Shown here one piece after another: positions 46,458 to 56,100 of a DNA stretch of 64,000 nt. Under the pieces are notes generated by a model. It ran no database searches. It saw nothing but the letters and a program-made list of their open reading frames with translations, and had not been told where the DNA came from. Location of the stretch: assembly GCA_021775555.1 (NCBI GenBank), contig JAJFHP010000040.1, positions 1 through 64,000 on the forward strand, written 5' to 3'. Position numbers and translations under genes: made by a program. Positions within the stretch are counted from its first letter, which is position 1. Every line of letters starts with the position of its first letter. This stretch comes from Hyphomicrobiales bacterium (GTDB lineage Bacteria; Pseudomonadota; Alphaproteobacteria; Rhizobiales; Methyloligellaceae).

Positions 46458-47816
46458 ATGTTGAATGTAACGAAACAGACCGCGAGCGCGGTCCTAAAAG
46501 GAGTGACCATGACAGCCCTGCTGTCTGGTGTGCTCGCCACTACCGCCTATGCCGAGGACGCCAAAATCAAGTCGGCCTCATTCTCGATCCAGCCGATCTA
46601 TCAGGCAGACGAGATCGTCGTCACATCGAGCGATGGCAAAAAATGGGACAAAATTGACTCTAAAGCCCTGCAACTGTCTGCCACCATGAAGGTGGATACA
46701 AAACACCCGGGTTACGTAGATCGTATTGGTGTGTTTTTGGGTGCATGCAACAACACGCAATGCGTCAACAGGCCAAAAATGTTCAGCGAAACCATCAATA
46801 CGCGCGATGTAAGCCTGAACAGGAAAATAACATTCGCCGGCAGCAAGTTCCCGGTCTCTACCACCGGCATCGCGCTTCCCAGCTACGGGGATGAGATCCT
46901 GAAAGGGTGCAACTCGAAATTAACGTCCGATGGCGCGACAAAATCCCATTCATTTTCAAAACTCATGACCGCCTCCTTTTCAGCAAACACGAGAAAGAAG
47001 AGCGGCCAACTCCCCATTACAGAAGTGTCAGAGCCTGGCGAGTATCCGGAATTTGGCGGCGGTGATGTCACCCGGCAGGACCAGTTTGCCGTGAAGATCA
47101 CCTGCAAGCCATACGTGGCGCCGCCGATGGTGCTGAAACATACAAATTTTTGGGTGGGTATAGCTCATCCAAAAGCGTGCCCCAGAAAGGCTTCGGTTTC
47201 GGCCGAATTTTTTACTGATAAGGCGGGAAAAATTGAGTTCATGTTTGTCCGCAATGATGGCGCCAATCAGAAGATAACGGTTAATGCCACAAAACAAAAT
47301 GGAGAATTCAGAGCCTTCTGGAGCAAGGAATACCTCTTCTCCAAATCAGTGGACCGCAAATATATGATCTCCACTTTCGGCCATAAATACAGCTCCGAAT
47401 GGAAGCCAATGGTCATCAAATGTGGTGTTCAGAACGACGCGCCGGGTGCAGGTGGCAAGACGGATGTCCCGAACCCGACCCATGGCAATCCGAACGATCG
47501 GCCCCAGGTCATCGTGACGCCGAAGCCGCCGAAGCGACCCGTCAAGCCCGGCATCAAGGTTGCCCCCTTGCCGAAAGTCGTCTGTATCGGCGGCAAGATC
47601 TCCAAGAACAGCTGCTTCTGCCCGGCCAGGACGAAGAAGATGAAATTTGGGTCCAATAAATATCGTTGCCTGAACAGCGTCGTGAAGCCGAAATTACCAC
47701 CCAAGCGGGTTGCACCGAAGCGGATTGCACCGAAGGCCCAAATCAAGCGGGTCGCGCCCACCAGGGCAAGAGTTCTGATTGGTAAGAAGCGCAGGTCTTC
47801 AGCGCTTGCTCGATAA
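46458..47816 (+). CDS. Secreted protein with C-terminal Cys motif and basic tail
   Basis: 452 residues from ATG 46458, which has GGAGAAAG upstream. A signal peptide ends near TAYAED (about 33). The central part (about 35-330) is rich in strands with cysteines at intervals (GACNNTQC, KITCKP, HPKACPRK, VIKCGV). A Pro/Lys-rich segment leads to VCIGGKISKNSCFCP ... YRCL (about 384-418), a CxGG-CxC-C pattern I recall from exported proteins of Hyphomicrobiales, and then a basic tail (RVAPKRIAPKAQIKRVAPTR). No known family. It has its own copy of the sigma promoter and could be a substrate or partner of the protease; that is inference. Confidence 0.75.
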   Translation: MLNVTKQTASAVLKGVTMTALLSGVLATTAYAEDAKIKSASFSIQPIYQADEIVVTSSDGKKWDKIDSKALQLSATMKVDTKHPGYVDRIGVFLGACNNTQCVNRPKMFSETINTRDVSLNRKITFAGSKFPVSTTGIALPSYGDEILKGCNSKLTSDGATKSHSFSKLMTASFSANTRKKSGQLPITEVSEPGEYPEFGGGDVTRQDQFAVKITCKPYVAPPMVLKHTNFWVGIAHPKACPRKASVSAEFFTDKAGKIEFMFVRNDGANQKITVNATKQNGEFRAFWSKEYLFSKSVDRKYMISTFGHKYSSEWKPMVIKCGVQNDAPGAGGKTDVPNPTHGNPNDRPQVIVTPKPPKRPVKPGIKVAPLPKVVCIGGKISKNSCFCPARTKKMKFGSNKYRCLNSVVKPKLPPKRVAPKRIAPKAQIKRVAPTRARVLIGKKRRSSALAR

Positions 47817-47837
47817 AGCACATCTTCAAATACAAAA

Positions 47838-47862
47838 GGGGGCGTCGTAATCCGGCGCCCCC
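47838..47862 (+). terminator. Hairpin terminator between convergent genes
   Basis: GGGGGCG pairs with CGCCCCC around a partly pairing centre, followed by a weak T-rich stretch (TCGTTATTT). It lies 22 bases after the secreted protein gene and 26 bases before the end of the convergent PilZ-kinase gene, so it may serve the plus strand mainly. Confidence 0.7.
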
Positions 47863-47887
47863 TCGTTATTTGCGACAGCTGTTCCAG

Positions 47888-48976
47888 CTATTCTGATTCA
47901 GGCAATTCGAACCAGACAGTCGTTCCCGTACCGGGGCGAGCGTCGATATGCAATTCACTGCCGTGCTGCTGAAGCACGGTGCGACAGATATTCATATCCA
48001 GCTCGGTACCTGGATCATCGTCTGCGCCACCATGTTTGCCATCGGCATCGCCGTGCCAGACATTTGATCCCAGACCCCTGTCAGCGACCGCGACCCTTAT
48101 TGACCCTTCAACACGGGTGATGGTCACCGTCACCATTTCAGCAATAGGGGAATATTTGGCAGCGCTGGCCAGAAGGTTGGTTAGCACTTCATCAAGCCGT
48201 ACCGGGTCTGCCTGAATCATGGCATTTCCCACGTCATTCTTGATCTCGAAGCGCACGTCATTTTTTGCGGCAAATCCCGTATTTACCAACGCCGCGTTGC
48301 TGACAAGAGCGACGATTTCAACCGGCATGATGCTGAAGGGAAGAACACCCAAAGACATCTTGTCTGCATGCAGCGCCTCTTCGACGAGAGACTCGGCCTT
48401 TTCGGCATTCTCGTGCGCCGTCTTGATAATCGTTCTGGCCTTCTTGGGTATGGGTCGGATGGTCTCTCCCATAAGAAGCTCGAGCAGACCCTTGATCGCC
48501 GTCAATGGATTGCGGACACCATGCAGCACACGAATTCCGAAGCTCGGCACCCCAATGGGTTCGCGATTTTCATCGCGCATTGCCTGCCCCGAACGCCGGC
48601 GTAAACCGGCCAGGGATTGCAGCTTGGAAAAGAACCCGGCCGCAGACGTCTCTCTCGGCCGGGTGGGCTTGTCGCGTTCAAAGTCCTCCAGTTCGGCAGC
48701 GCTGAGGAACTGCACACCGGCCACTTTCGAGTTGCGCCAGATAATCTTGCCGCTCATCGGCTTGTCGAAGCCTTCAGGCGTAATTTCAATGATACGCGGT
48801 AAATCCTGGATGTAGCTGGTTGCGATCCGGCAGCCGCCCTTGGAGATATCCCGGATCATGCATTTCAGATCGACGATATCTTCCCGGTCCGAAACAAAAG
48901 CGTGCATCATCGCTTTTTTTCGCGGCTCACTTCGCCTTTCGTAAGGCTGCTCTTGTATCTGTTCGCTAGACTGCAT
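47888..48976 (-). CDS. PilZ domain-histidine kinase-like fusion
   Basis: 362 residues from ATG 48976 (GGGGGGAG upstream). The PilZ domain (about 13-92) has both c-di-GMP motifs: RxxxR (R15-SEP-R19) and DISKGG (D43-x-S45-x-x-G48). After a linker, a DHp-like helix pair holds the putative phospho-acceptor His152 in LHGVRNPLTAIKG. The ATPase domain follows with the N box (DEVLTNLLASAAKYS, N267), VAVADRGLG and a degraded end GTGTTVWFEL. No sensor domain or membrane segment is present, so it is cytosolic. It may couple c-di-GMP level to a phosphorelay; no response regulator gene is adjacent. The HGVRNP box differs from the usual HExRTP, so kinase activity is not certain. Confidence 0.85.
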   Translation of the reverse strand: MQSSEQIQEQPYERRSEPRKKAMMHAFVSDREDIVDLKCMIRDISKGGCRIATSYIQDLPRIIEITPEGFDKPMSGKIIWRNSKVAGVQFLSAAELEDFERDKPTRPRETSAAGFFSKLQSLAGLRRRSGQAMRDENREPIGVPSFGIRVLHGVRNPLTAIKGLLELLMGETIRPIPKKARTIIKTAHENAEKAESLVEEALHADKMSLGVLPFSIMPVEIVALVSNAALVNTGFAAKNDVRFEIKNDVGNAMIQADPVRLDEVLTNLLASAAKYSPIAEMVTVTITRVEGSIRVAVADRGLGSNVWHGDADGKHGGADDDPGTELDMNICRTVLQQHGSELHIDARPGTGTTVWFELPESE

Positions 48977-49049
48977 CACTCCCCCCAGGCAGGTGTAGAG
49001 CGCACAAAATACGCGGCAGAGTTGAATTAAGGTTTAATCCGCAACCAAT

Positions 49050-49427
49050 TTATTTTTCAGATTCATCATAATACGCGGCCTCAAGCCTGACCGGCTGGCC
49101 ATGGGGCGTATTCATATAGGCTTGCCGCCAATTCGAGACCCTTCTCTCCACCACATCAACTGTTAGTGGGCCCTTTTCCCGTAAAAGGCGTTCCACGGCC
49201 TTCACGACCGCCTCGTAATAGGTCCGGGTCGTATCTGCCGCTCCGCCCCCAAGCAGCCCGCGATGTTCCGAACCCAGCGTCCGTGACCACTCCGCTGGCG
49301 AAAAGACACCGCGCTCGGCCAGCGAAAAGGCGAGCCCAAGTGCCTCGGCCTGCCACAGCTCATCAAATACGGGCTCATTGTCATGCCGCACCAGCGGGGC
49401 AAACTGATCCGGATCAAGCTGGGTCAA
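49050..49427 (-). CDS. Nitrile hydratase accessory/activator protein
   Basis: 125 residues. I chose the TTG at 49427, which has GGGAG upstream and overlaps the end of the beta-subunit gene by 14 bases; the frame continues upstream inside the beta gene but without a good start. The segment VFDELWQAEALGLAFSLAERGVF and WSRTLG, then TYYEAVVKAVERLL, match small activators of cobalt-type nitrile hydratase, which carry the metal-loaded alpha subunit into the enzyme. They resemble a shortened beta subunit N-terminus. Last gene of the nitrile hydratase operon. Confidence 0.85.
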   Translation of the reverse strand: MTQLDPDQFAPLVRHDNEPVFDELWQAEALGLAFSLAERGVFSPAEWSRTLGSEHRGLLGGGAADTTRTYYEAVVKAVERLLREKGPLTVDVVERRVSNWRQAYMNTPHGQPVRLEAAYYDESEK

Positions 49428-50067
49428 GATAACTCTCCCAAAGATCGAGAAGGACAAGATGGGCGTGCCCTTCACCGGGCCAGATGTCAGATGCCTTGAA
49501 GGCCACCGTGTAGAGCGGCTCTGCCCGCTCGAGACCTGTAGCAGAATCATCGGGAAAAATGAATGTCCCTCTCACATGAGCAATCTCGCCGATATGCCCG
49601 CGAATATAGGATGGCAGTCGAGTGTGCCCGCCATGAGCATGGGATTTTGTCCGAACTTTGTCCTTCACGCTGAAGGCGGGCGCGCCACCCGGGCGCTCAA
49701 ACATCACCAATGCCTGCTTGCGCTCAGCAGACACGCTGGCAGGACCAGGTGGTGATCCCAACCTGGCCGGACCTGAAATGCTATGCCCGCTGGCGATTTC
49801 CTCGACGCTGGCAACATCTGAACCCACCATAAGTGCGGCATAGCTTTGCAGCCATTGATCGTAATAGGGCCGGGTGAGATAGACCGCCGGGTCAATCTGT
49901 TCGCGGGTGAAACGGAACTTGTCAATTGTCCAGCCTGGCGCCTTTGTCATGGCGCGGACGATACCGTATGCACGGGCTTCCCAATCTGAATGAAACGCCT
50001 CTTCAGGCTCTTCCACATCAACCTTGCCAAAACCCTGCCTGCCACCCAGATCGTGAATGCCGTCCAT
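49414..50067 (-). CDS. nthB: Nitrile hydratase beta subunit
   Basis: 217 residues from ATG 50067. The start MDGIHDLGGRQGFG is the family signature. The C-terminal part has the SH3-like barrel (FSVKDKVRTKSHAHGGHTRLPSYIRG split over two strands, then RGTFIFPDDSA and EPLYTVAFKASDIWG-like ending). It forms the heterodimer with alpha that converts nitriles to amides. Start codon lies one base after the alpha stop. Confidence 0.92.
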   Translation of the reverse strand: MDGIHDLGGRQGFGKVDVEEPEEAFHSDWEARAYGIVRAMTKAPGWTIDKFRFTREQIDPAVYLTRPYYDQWLQSYAALMVGSDVASVEEIASGHSISGPARLGSPPGPASVSAERKQALVMFERPGGAPAFSVKDKVRTKSHAHGGHTRLPSYIRGHIGEIAHVRGTFIFPDDSATGLERAEPLYTVAFKASDIWPGEGHAHLVLLDLWESYLDPA

Positions 50068-50068
50068 G

Positions 50069-50716
50069 TCAGGCAGCTCCTTCATCTGGAGACAGAACAC
50101 GCTGCGTCCCGATCATGGAATTGCGGGTCACAATCGAGGCCAATCTTTCCTCGTCCCAACCTTGCGTCCCTTCAGGACGTTCGGGCAGCACAAGGTAACG
50201 CAGCTCAGATGTGCTGTCCCAGACCAGCAGCTCGATATCTTCCGCCAGGGACATTCCGAACTCATCAAGCACGCCACGCGGATCACGCACTGCGCGTGAG
50301 CGGTAAGCCGCCATCTTGTACCAGTTAGGTGGCGGCCCAAGGATGGCATGCGGGTAGCAGGAGCAAAGCGTGCAGACGACCATGTTGTGAATATCGGGAG
50401 TGTTTTCGATTACCTTCAGATGTGCCACCGCCCACCCGGCATCATCGAGTTCCTTGACGGCTTCGGTACCATTTTCCAGCAGCCGCGCCTTGAAGGCGTC
50501 ATCGCACCAGGCTTTTGCAACAATCCGCGCGCCGCATTTGGGTCCTATTTTTTCACTGTAGGTCTCGACCCACGCATCTACCGTGTCGGGATCAAGCATC
50601 CCCTTCTCGATCAGCAGGCTCTCCATCGCCTTGACCCTCAGGCCCGGCTCGGGCGGGAGGTGGGAATGAAGCTCGTGATGCACCTCCCCGGCACTTTTAT
50701 GTTCATCGTCTGACAT
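50069..50716 (-). CDS. nthA: Nitrile hydratase alpha subunit, cobalt type
   Basis: 215 residues. The metal claw is VCTLCSC (Cys115, Cys118, Ser119, Cys120); the Thr in CTLC marks the cobalt type, whereas iron enzymes have Ser. The following YPHAILGPPPNWYK is standard. The N-terminus is His-rich (EVHHELHSHLPPEPG), as usual. It leads the operon alpha-beta-activator. No amidase gene lies in the window. The operon diverges from the cobalamin riboswitch and cobalt transporter genes, which is discussed as a finding. Confidence 0.94.
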   Translation of the reverse strand: MSDDEHKSAGEVHHELHSHLPPEPGLRVKAMESLLIEKGMLDPDTVDAWVETYSEKIGPKCGARIVAKAWCDDAFKARLLENGTEAVKELDDAGWAVAHLKVIENTPDIHNMVVCTLCSCYPHAILGPPPNWYKMAAYRSRAVRDPRGVLDEFGMSLAEDIELLVWDSTSELRYLVLPERPEGTQGWDEERLASIVTRNSMIGTQRVLSPDEGAA

Positions 50717-50879
50717 GCACCTACCTTTAGGAAACGGTTTTCAAGCCTTCAAGACTAGCGGCTTTTCCAAAAGCAAGAAATACTCAAACGCTTTTGGTGA
50801 CGCGCTCTTTTTGACTATGAGAATGTGAAAGTACACAATTGCAGTTGACCCGCATCCTCGGCAAATGCCACATTTGCAC

Positions 50880-51075
50880 TTGGTGGTTCCCCTTTAGCGC
50901 GGATGCACAAAGGGGACGTTAAGAGGGAACACGGTGAGGCGTACCCATCAGGGACCAAAACCGTGGCTGCCCCCGCAACTGTAAGCGGCGAGAGTTCGTG
51001 CACAACGCCACTGGAGATTTGATTTCCGGGAAGGCGCGCGATACCCGAAGACCCGTGAGCCAGGAGACCTGCCGC
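50880..51075 (+). promoter_or_regulatory. Cobalamin riboswitch
   Basis: The conserved core is easy to read: AAGAGGGAACACGGTGAGGC, then GGCTGCCCCCGCAACTGTAA with GCGG, then GCCACTG (the B12 box region), GGGAAGGC, and the closing GAGCCAGGAGACCTGCC. It lies upstream of cbtB and is expected to lower expression of the whole transport and synthesis operon when adenosylcobalamin is plentiful. Edges are approximate. Confidence 0.96.
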
Positions 51076-51079
51076 CAGC

Positions 51080-51103
51080 GGATGAAGCAATGATGCTTCA
51101 TCC
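51080..51103 (+). promoter_or_regulatory. Hairpin after the riboswitch, likely expression platform
   Basis: GGATGAAGCA and TGCTTCATCC form a perfect 10-base stem with an ATGA loop right after the aptamer. No T run follows, so it is not a simple terminator. A second palindrome, GGTTCATGAACC, lies at 51107-51118, just before the cbtB ribosome binding site. Control at translation start is the likelier mode. Confidence 0.6.
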
Positions 51104-51136
51104 TGTGGTTCATGAACCAACACGGGAGGTGTCGAA

Positions 51137-51319
51137 ATGCATACCAATTCTTCAAATATTTCCATTGCCGGTTTGAGCGCACAGGAGCGCATTACGACCG
51201 GGGTGATCGCAGCGCTGCTGGGAACGTTCATGCTGTACGGAGTTGCATTCGCGCATTCCGACATCCTGCACAACGCGGCGCACGATACCCGGCACGCTAT
51301 CACCGTCCCCTGTCACTAG
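51137..51319 (+). CDS. cbtB: Cobalt transporter subunit CbtB
   Basis: 60 residues with one membrane helix (GVIAALLGTFMLYGVAFAHS) and a histidine-rich C-terminus (HSDILHNAAHDTRHAITVPCH) that can bind cobalt. The ATG has GGGAGG about eight bases upstream. First gene after the cobalamin riboswitch and followed by cbtA, the standard arrangement of this uptake system. Confidence 0.92.
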   Translation: MHTNSSNISIAGLSAQERITTGVIAALLGTFMLYGVAFAHSDILHNAAHDTRHAITVPCH

Positions 51320-51331
51320 GGGGGCCTCATC

Positions 51332-52042
51332 ATGATATCGCGGGTATTACTCGCCGCCATCATCGCAGGGATGATCGCGGGAGCCGTTGCTGCGAGCGTT
51401 CAGATCTGGCGGGTGACGCCATTGATCCTCGCAGCCGAGGTTTATGAAGCTCAACCAGACGCCGGTTCAGCGCATTCACATGGCCAAGCGGAACAGGGCG
51501 CGCAAACGCACGAACATGCCGCTGAAACCTGGGCACCGGAAGACGGGTTTGAGCGCACGGCCTACACGCTGCTCTCAAGCCTCATCATGGGCGTTGCATT
51601 TGCACTTATTCTGTCGGCTGCCGTGATGTTTTCCGGACGCAACATTACCGCGCAAAATGGCTTCATATGGGGGATTTTGGGATTCCTGGTCTTCAATCTT
51701 GCACCTACGGCAGGCTTGTCACCGGAACTGCCCGGAATGCCGGCTGCTGATCTTATCGCGCGCCAGACATGGTGGTGGGGAACGGCCATAGCCACGGCCG
51801 GCGGAATCGCCTTGATCGTGCTGACAAAGCCTCTGGCCTTGAAAGCGCTTGGGGCAGGTCTCATCGCGCTGCCACATATCATTGGTGCGCCTCACCCTGA
51901 ATCCGATGAGAGCGCAGTACCCGCATCACTCGCCGCAGACTTTGCCGCCAATTCACTTGCCATGATGGCACTGTTTTGGATTGTCCTCGGCGTCTCACTG
52001 GGTTGGGCCATGAACCGGTCGCAAATACCGGCGGAGAGCTAG
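51332..52042 (+). CDS. cbtA: Cobalt transporter subunit CbtA
   Basis: 236 residues with five or more predicted membrane helices. The start MISRVLLAAIIAGMIAGAVA and the later GFLVFNLAPTAGLSPELPGM are typical. A histidine-rich loop lies near 47-62 (HSHGQAEQGAQTHEHA), likely on the outside and metal-binding. Works with CbtB in cobalt uptake for B12. Separated from cobW by four bases. Confidence 0.92.
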   Translation: MISRVLLAAIIAGMIAGAVAASVQIWRVTPLILAAEVYEAQPDAGSAHSHGQAEQGAQTHEHAAETWAPEDGFERTAYTLLSSLIMGVAFALILSAAVMFSGRNITAQNGFIWGILGFLVFNLAPTAGLSPELPGMPAADLIARQTWWWGTAIATAGGIALIVLTKPLALKALGAGLIALPHIIGAPHPESDESAVPASLAADFAANSLAMMALFWIVLGVSLGWAMNRSQIPAES

Positions 52043-52046
52043 AGCC

Positions 52047-53090
52047 ATGACGAAAGACACACAGAAAATCCCGGCCACTGTTGTCACCGGTTTCCTCGGC
52101 GCAGGTAAAACCACGCTCATTCGCAACCTGCTGGAGACCGCCAACGGCAAACGCATAGCCCTCATCATCAATGAATTCGGCGATGTCGGTGTTGATGGCG
52201 AGGTGCTCAAGGGCTGCGGCCAGGAAATCTGCGGTGAGGACGATATCATCGAGCTTGCCAATGGCTGCATCTGCTGCACGGTGGCCGATGACTTTATCCC
52301 CACCATGGCCAAGTTGCTGGACCGGACAAACCCGCCCGACCATATCGTCATTGAGACATCAGGCCTTGCGTTGCCGCAACCTCTGGTGAGGGCGTTCAAC
52401 TGGCCGGAAATCAGGAGCCGCGTCACTGTCGATGGCGTGATCACCGTGGTCGACAGCGCCGCGGTGGCCGAGGGACGCTTCGCCCATGACGAACAGGCCG
52501 TGCAGGCCCAACGCGAAGCCGATGAAGCGCTGGATCATGACAGCCCGCTTGAAGAGCTTTTCGAGGATCAGCTCGCCTGCGCCGACATGATCCTGATGAG
52601 CAAGGTGGACCTTCTTGAAGAAGATGAACTGGACAAGGTTGAGACTTGGCTCAGGGATGCAGCACGATCCGGGGTTTCCTTCCTGCGTGTGAAGAATGGT
52701 GATGTGCCGTCAGACATCTTGTTGGGTCTTTCAGCATCCGCCGAGGAAGATATGGATGCTCGCAAGTCCCATCACGAGAGCCATGGCGAAGAAGATCACG
52801 ACCATGATGACTTCGAAAGTTTCGTTATCTCGCCCGGCTCCATTGGACAGCGCAATGTGTTCCTCAAGGGACTCGAGATCCTGATTGCGGAACACAACAT
52901 TCTGCGACTCAAGGGCTTCGTCCATATCGAGCAGGCAGATGCGCGACTTGTTATTCAGGCGGTCGGCCCTCGTATCGAGAGTTATTTCGACCGGCCCTGG
53001 GGAAAGAAAGAGAAGCGTCACTCTTCCCTCGTGATCATTGGTGAAAAAGGCCTCAACGAAGCTTCGATCCGAACGTCACTTGAAGGCTAG
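52047..53090 (+). CDS. cobW: Cobalamin biosynthesis protein CobW (G3E GTPase)
   Basis: 347 residues. P-loop VTGFLGAGKTTLIRNLL (about 9-25), the metal-binding CxCC motif in NGCICCTVADDF (about 69-80), and a His/Asp-rich stretch (HHESHGEEDHDHDD, about 240-255). CobW-type G3E proteins hand a metal, here presumably cobalt, to the chelatase; CobN follows directly. The gene lies in the riboswitch operon. Confidence 0.95.
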   Translation: MTKDTQKIPATVVTGFLGAGKTTLIRNLLETANGKRIALIINEFGDVGVDGEVLKGCGQEICGEDDIIELANGCICCTVADDFIPTMAKLLDRTNPPDHIVIETSGLALPQPLVRAFNWPEIRSRVTVDGVITVVDSAAVAEGRFAHDEQAVQAQREADEALDHDSPLEELFEDQLACADMILMSKVDLLEEDELDKVETWLRDAARSGVSFLRVKNGDVPSDILLGLSASAEEDMDARKSHHESHGEEDHDHDDFESFVISPGSIGQRNVFLKGLEILIAEHNILRLKGFVHIEQADARLVIQAVGPRIESYFDRPWGKKEKRHSSLVIIGEKGLNEASIRTSLEG

Positions 53091-53100
53091 GACCTGATCC

Positions 53101-56100
53101 ATGCATATCCTTGCTGCCCAGTCAGGTGTTATTGGCGACACTGTTGAGCCGGTCGACCTGGCGCAGGAGCCGGGCGACATTGTAGTAATCTCGGCCGCTG
53201 ATTCAGAGCTGGCAGCGTTGGCCCGGGCACATGATGCACTGGGTGGCGCGCCGTCACTGCGGCTGGCCAATTTCATGGCCCTCACCCACAATTACTCGGT
53301 CGATCTTTATGTGGAAAATACTCTTGTCACGGCAAAGCTGATTGTCCTGCGGCTACTCGGGGGTGCCGCCTACTGGCCCTACGGCCTGGAGCAGATTGTA
53401 GCACTTGCCCGCGAGAAGGATATCAAGCTCGCCGTGCTGCCTGGCGATGCCAAAGCGGATGACGGTCTGGTGGCTCACTCCACCCTTCCCGCCAAACACT
53501 CGCAGTTGCTCTGGGACTATCTCACGCAAGGCGGTCCGGAAAACATGCAGGGCTTTTTGCAGGCCTGCGCACATCTGATTGATGCAGGGGATGCACCGCC
53601 CTCGCCACGGCCTCTCCTGAAGGCCGGGCTCTACTGGCCGGGGCAAGCCAACCCCTCCTTGGAACACGTAAAGTCGCGCTGGCGTAAGCAGACGCCCGTG
53701 GTTGCCATCACATTTTACCGGGCACTCATCGAGGGAGCGAACACTGCCCCCCTGGACGCCATGATCGAGGCGCTTCGCGAGCGCGGGCTGAACGCGCTGC
53801 CCATTTTTGTCTCCAGTCTCAAGGATGAGGTTTCGGCAGCGACAGTCTCAAAACTGTTTGAGGCAACAACACCCTCCATTGTCCTGAACGCAACGGGATT
53901 TGCGGTTGCCGCATTCGGCAGGGAAACGGTGAACACTCCATTCTCGGGCGCGGACTGTCCCGTGTTGCAGATGGTGTTCTCTGGATCGGGCCGGGCCGCG
54001 TGGCAAGAGAATGCCCAGGGGCTGAATGCCCGTGATCTTGCCATGAATGTGGTGCTGCCGGAACTGGACGGGCGCATTCTCACCCGTGCGGTTTCTTTCA
54101 AGTCAGACGCCCGACGCCATGAGGGAACGCAGACCAATATAGTCACCTACGAGGAGGAGCCGGACCGAATCGAATTCGTTGCAGATCTTGCCGCCAACTG
54201 GGTGCGCCTGCGCGAGACGCCAACGGATGACCGCAAGGTTGCGCTCATTCTTGCCAACTATCCCAACCGCGACGGGCGCATCGGCAATGGCGTGGGCTAC
54301 GACACACCGGCCAGTACCGTGAAGCTGCTCAATGCCCTCAAGGGTGCGGGATATGGTCTGAGCGAATTTCCAGATGATGGCACCGCCCTCATTCACAAAC
54401 TGCTCGAAGGCCCGACCAACTCAACCGAGACCTTGCGCACGGCATCGGATGCGCACCTCACATTGGCGCAGTATCGCATTCACTATGAGAAGCTACCAGC
54501 CAGTGTGCGCAATGAGGTCGAGCAGCGCTGGGGCCCACCGGAGGATGACCCGTTTATACGTGAAGGTGCGTTTCAACTGGCAGTACAAATATACGGAAAT
54601 GTCACGGTCGCGGTGCAGCCCGCGCGCGGCTACAATATAGACCCATCAGAGACGTATCACGACCCGGCGCTTGTCCCCCCGCACGGCTATTTTGCTTTCT
54701 ATATGTGGCTCACCCATGAATTTAGCGCGCAGGCCGTGTTGCACAATGGCAAGCATGGAAACCTGGAATGGCTGCCCGGCAAGGCACTGGCGCTATCCCA
54801 GAGTTGCTACCCGGAAGCCGCCCTTGGCGCCCTGCCCAACATCTACCCCTTCATCGTCAACGACCCGGGTGAAGGGACACAGGCCAAGCGGCGCACATCC
54901 GCCGTCATCGTTGATCACCTGACACCGCCGCTCACGAGGGCGGAAAGCTACGGGCCGCTGAAAGACCTCGAAGCACTGATCGATGAATATTACCTTGCGA
55001 GTGGGCTTGACCCTCGCCGCACCGAGTTGCTGCGTAAACATATTCTCGATCTGGTTCGCGCCAACGGTCTTGACGAGGACTCGGGGATTTCGAAGACGGA
55101 CAGCGAAGACGCCGCGCTGCAAAAACTCGACACTTATATCTGCGAACTGAAAGAAGCACAGATCAGGGACGGACTGCATGTTCTGGGGCAAGCGCCTGAA
55201 GGGCGTCTCGAAACCGACCTGCTCGTGGCGCTCACCCGCATACCGCGCGGATTTGCTCAAGATGGCGATGCCTCACTTATCAGGGCTCTTGGCTCTGATT
55301 TGGGGTTTCAAGATTTTGACCCGCTTGATTGCGAGATGGGTGCGAACTGGCCTGGAGCGCAACCAGAAGCTCTTGCCCATCTGACAGATGATCCCTGGCG
55401 TACCAATGGCGACACGGTGGAGCGACTGGAATTGCTTGCCGGTGATCTTGTATCGGGTGAGACTGCTTGCGCACCTGAATGGACGGCAGCAGGGATGGTG
55501 CTGGAGGAAATCACGGCGACTATCCGCCCTGACCTCAAGCAATCCGCCTTAAACGAAATCTCATCTTGCCTGGCCGGGTTATCAGGACGATTTGTGCCGC
55601 CCGGGCCCTCGGGCGCGCCGACGCGGGGGCGTCTCGATGTCCTCCCCACGGGACGTAATTTTTATTCCGTCGACAACCGGGCCATCCCGACACCGGCTGC
55701 TTGGGAACTGGGTCGCAAATCCGCCGAGCTGCTAGTGCAAAGGCATTTGCAGGATCACGGTCGCTGGCCAAAAGCACTTGGTCTTACCGCCTGGGGCACA
55801 TCCAACATGCGCACGGGCGGGGATGACATAGCCCAGGCGCTTGCCCTCATCGGCGCCAAGCCCGTCTGGGACACCTCAAGCTGGCGGGTGACCGGTTATG
55901 AAATTATACCGCTCGCCAAGCTTGCCCGCGCGCGCGTTGATATCACATTACGGATTTCCGGTTTTTTCCGCGACGCCTTCCCGTCGCAAATCGAGCTGTT
56001 CGACAGCGCCGTCCGCGCCGTGGGTGCATTGGATGAGGAGCCTGATGACAATCCAATCGCGGCACGGATGAACGAGGATGCCACGGAAGCAATGTCGCAG

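Noticed and set aside
49050-49550. Longer start for the nitrile hydratase activator
   Set aside because: The extra 41 residues lie inside the beta-subunit gene and do not look like the family; TTG 49427 has a ribosome binding site.
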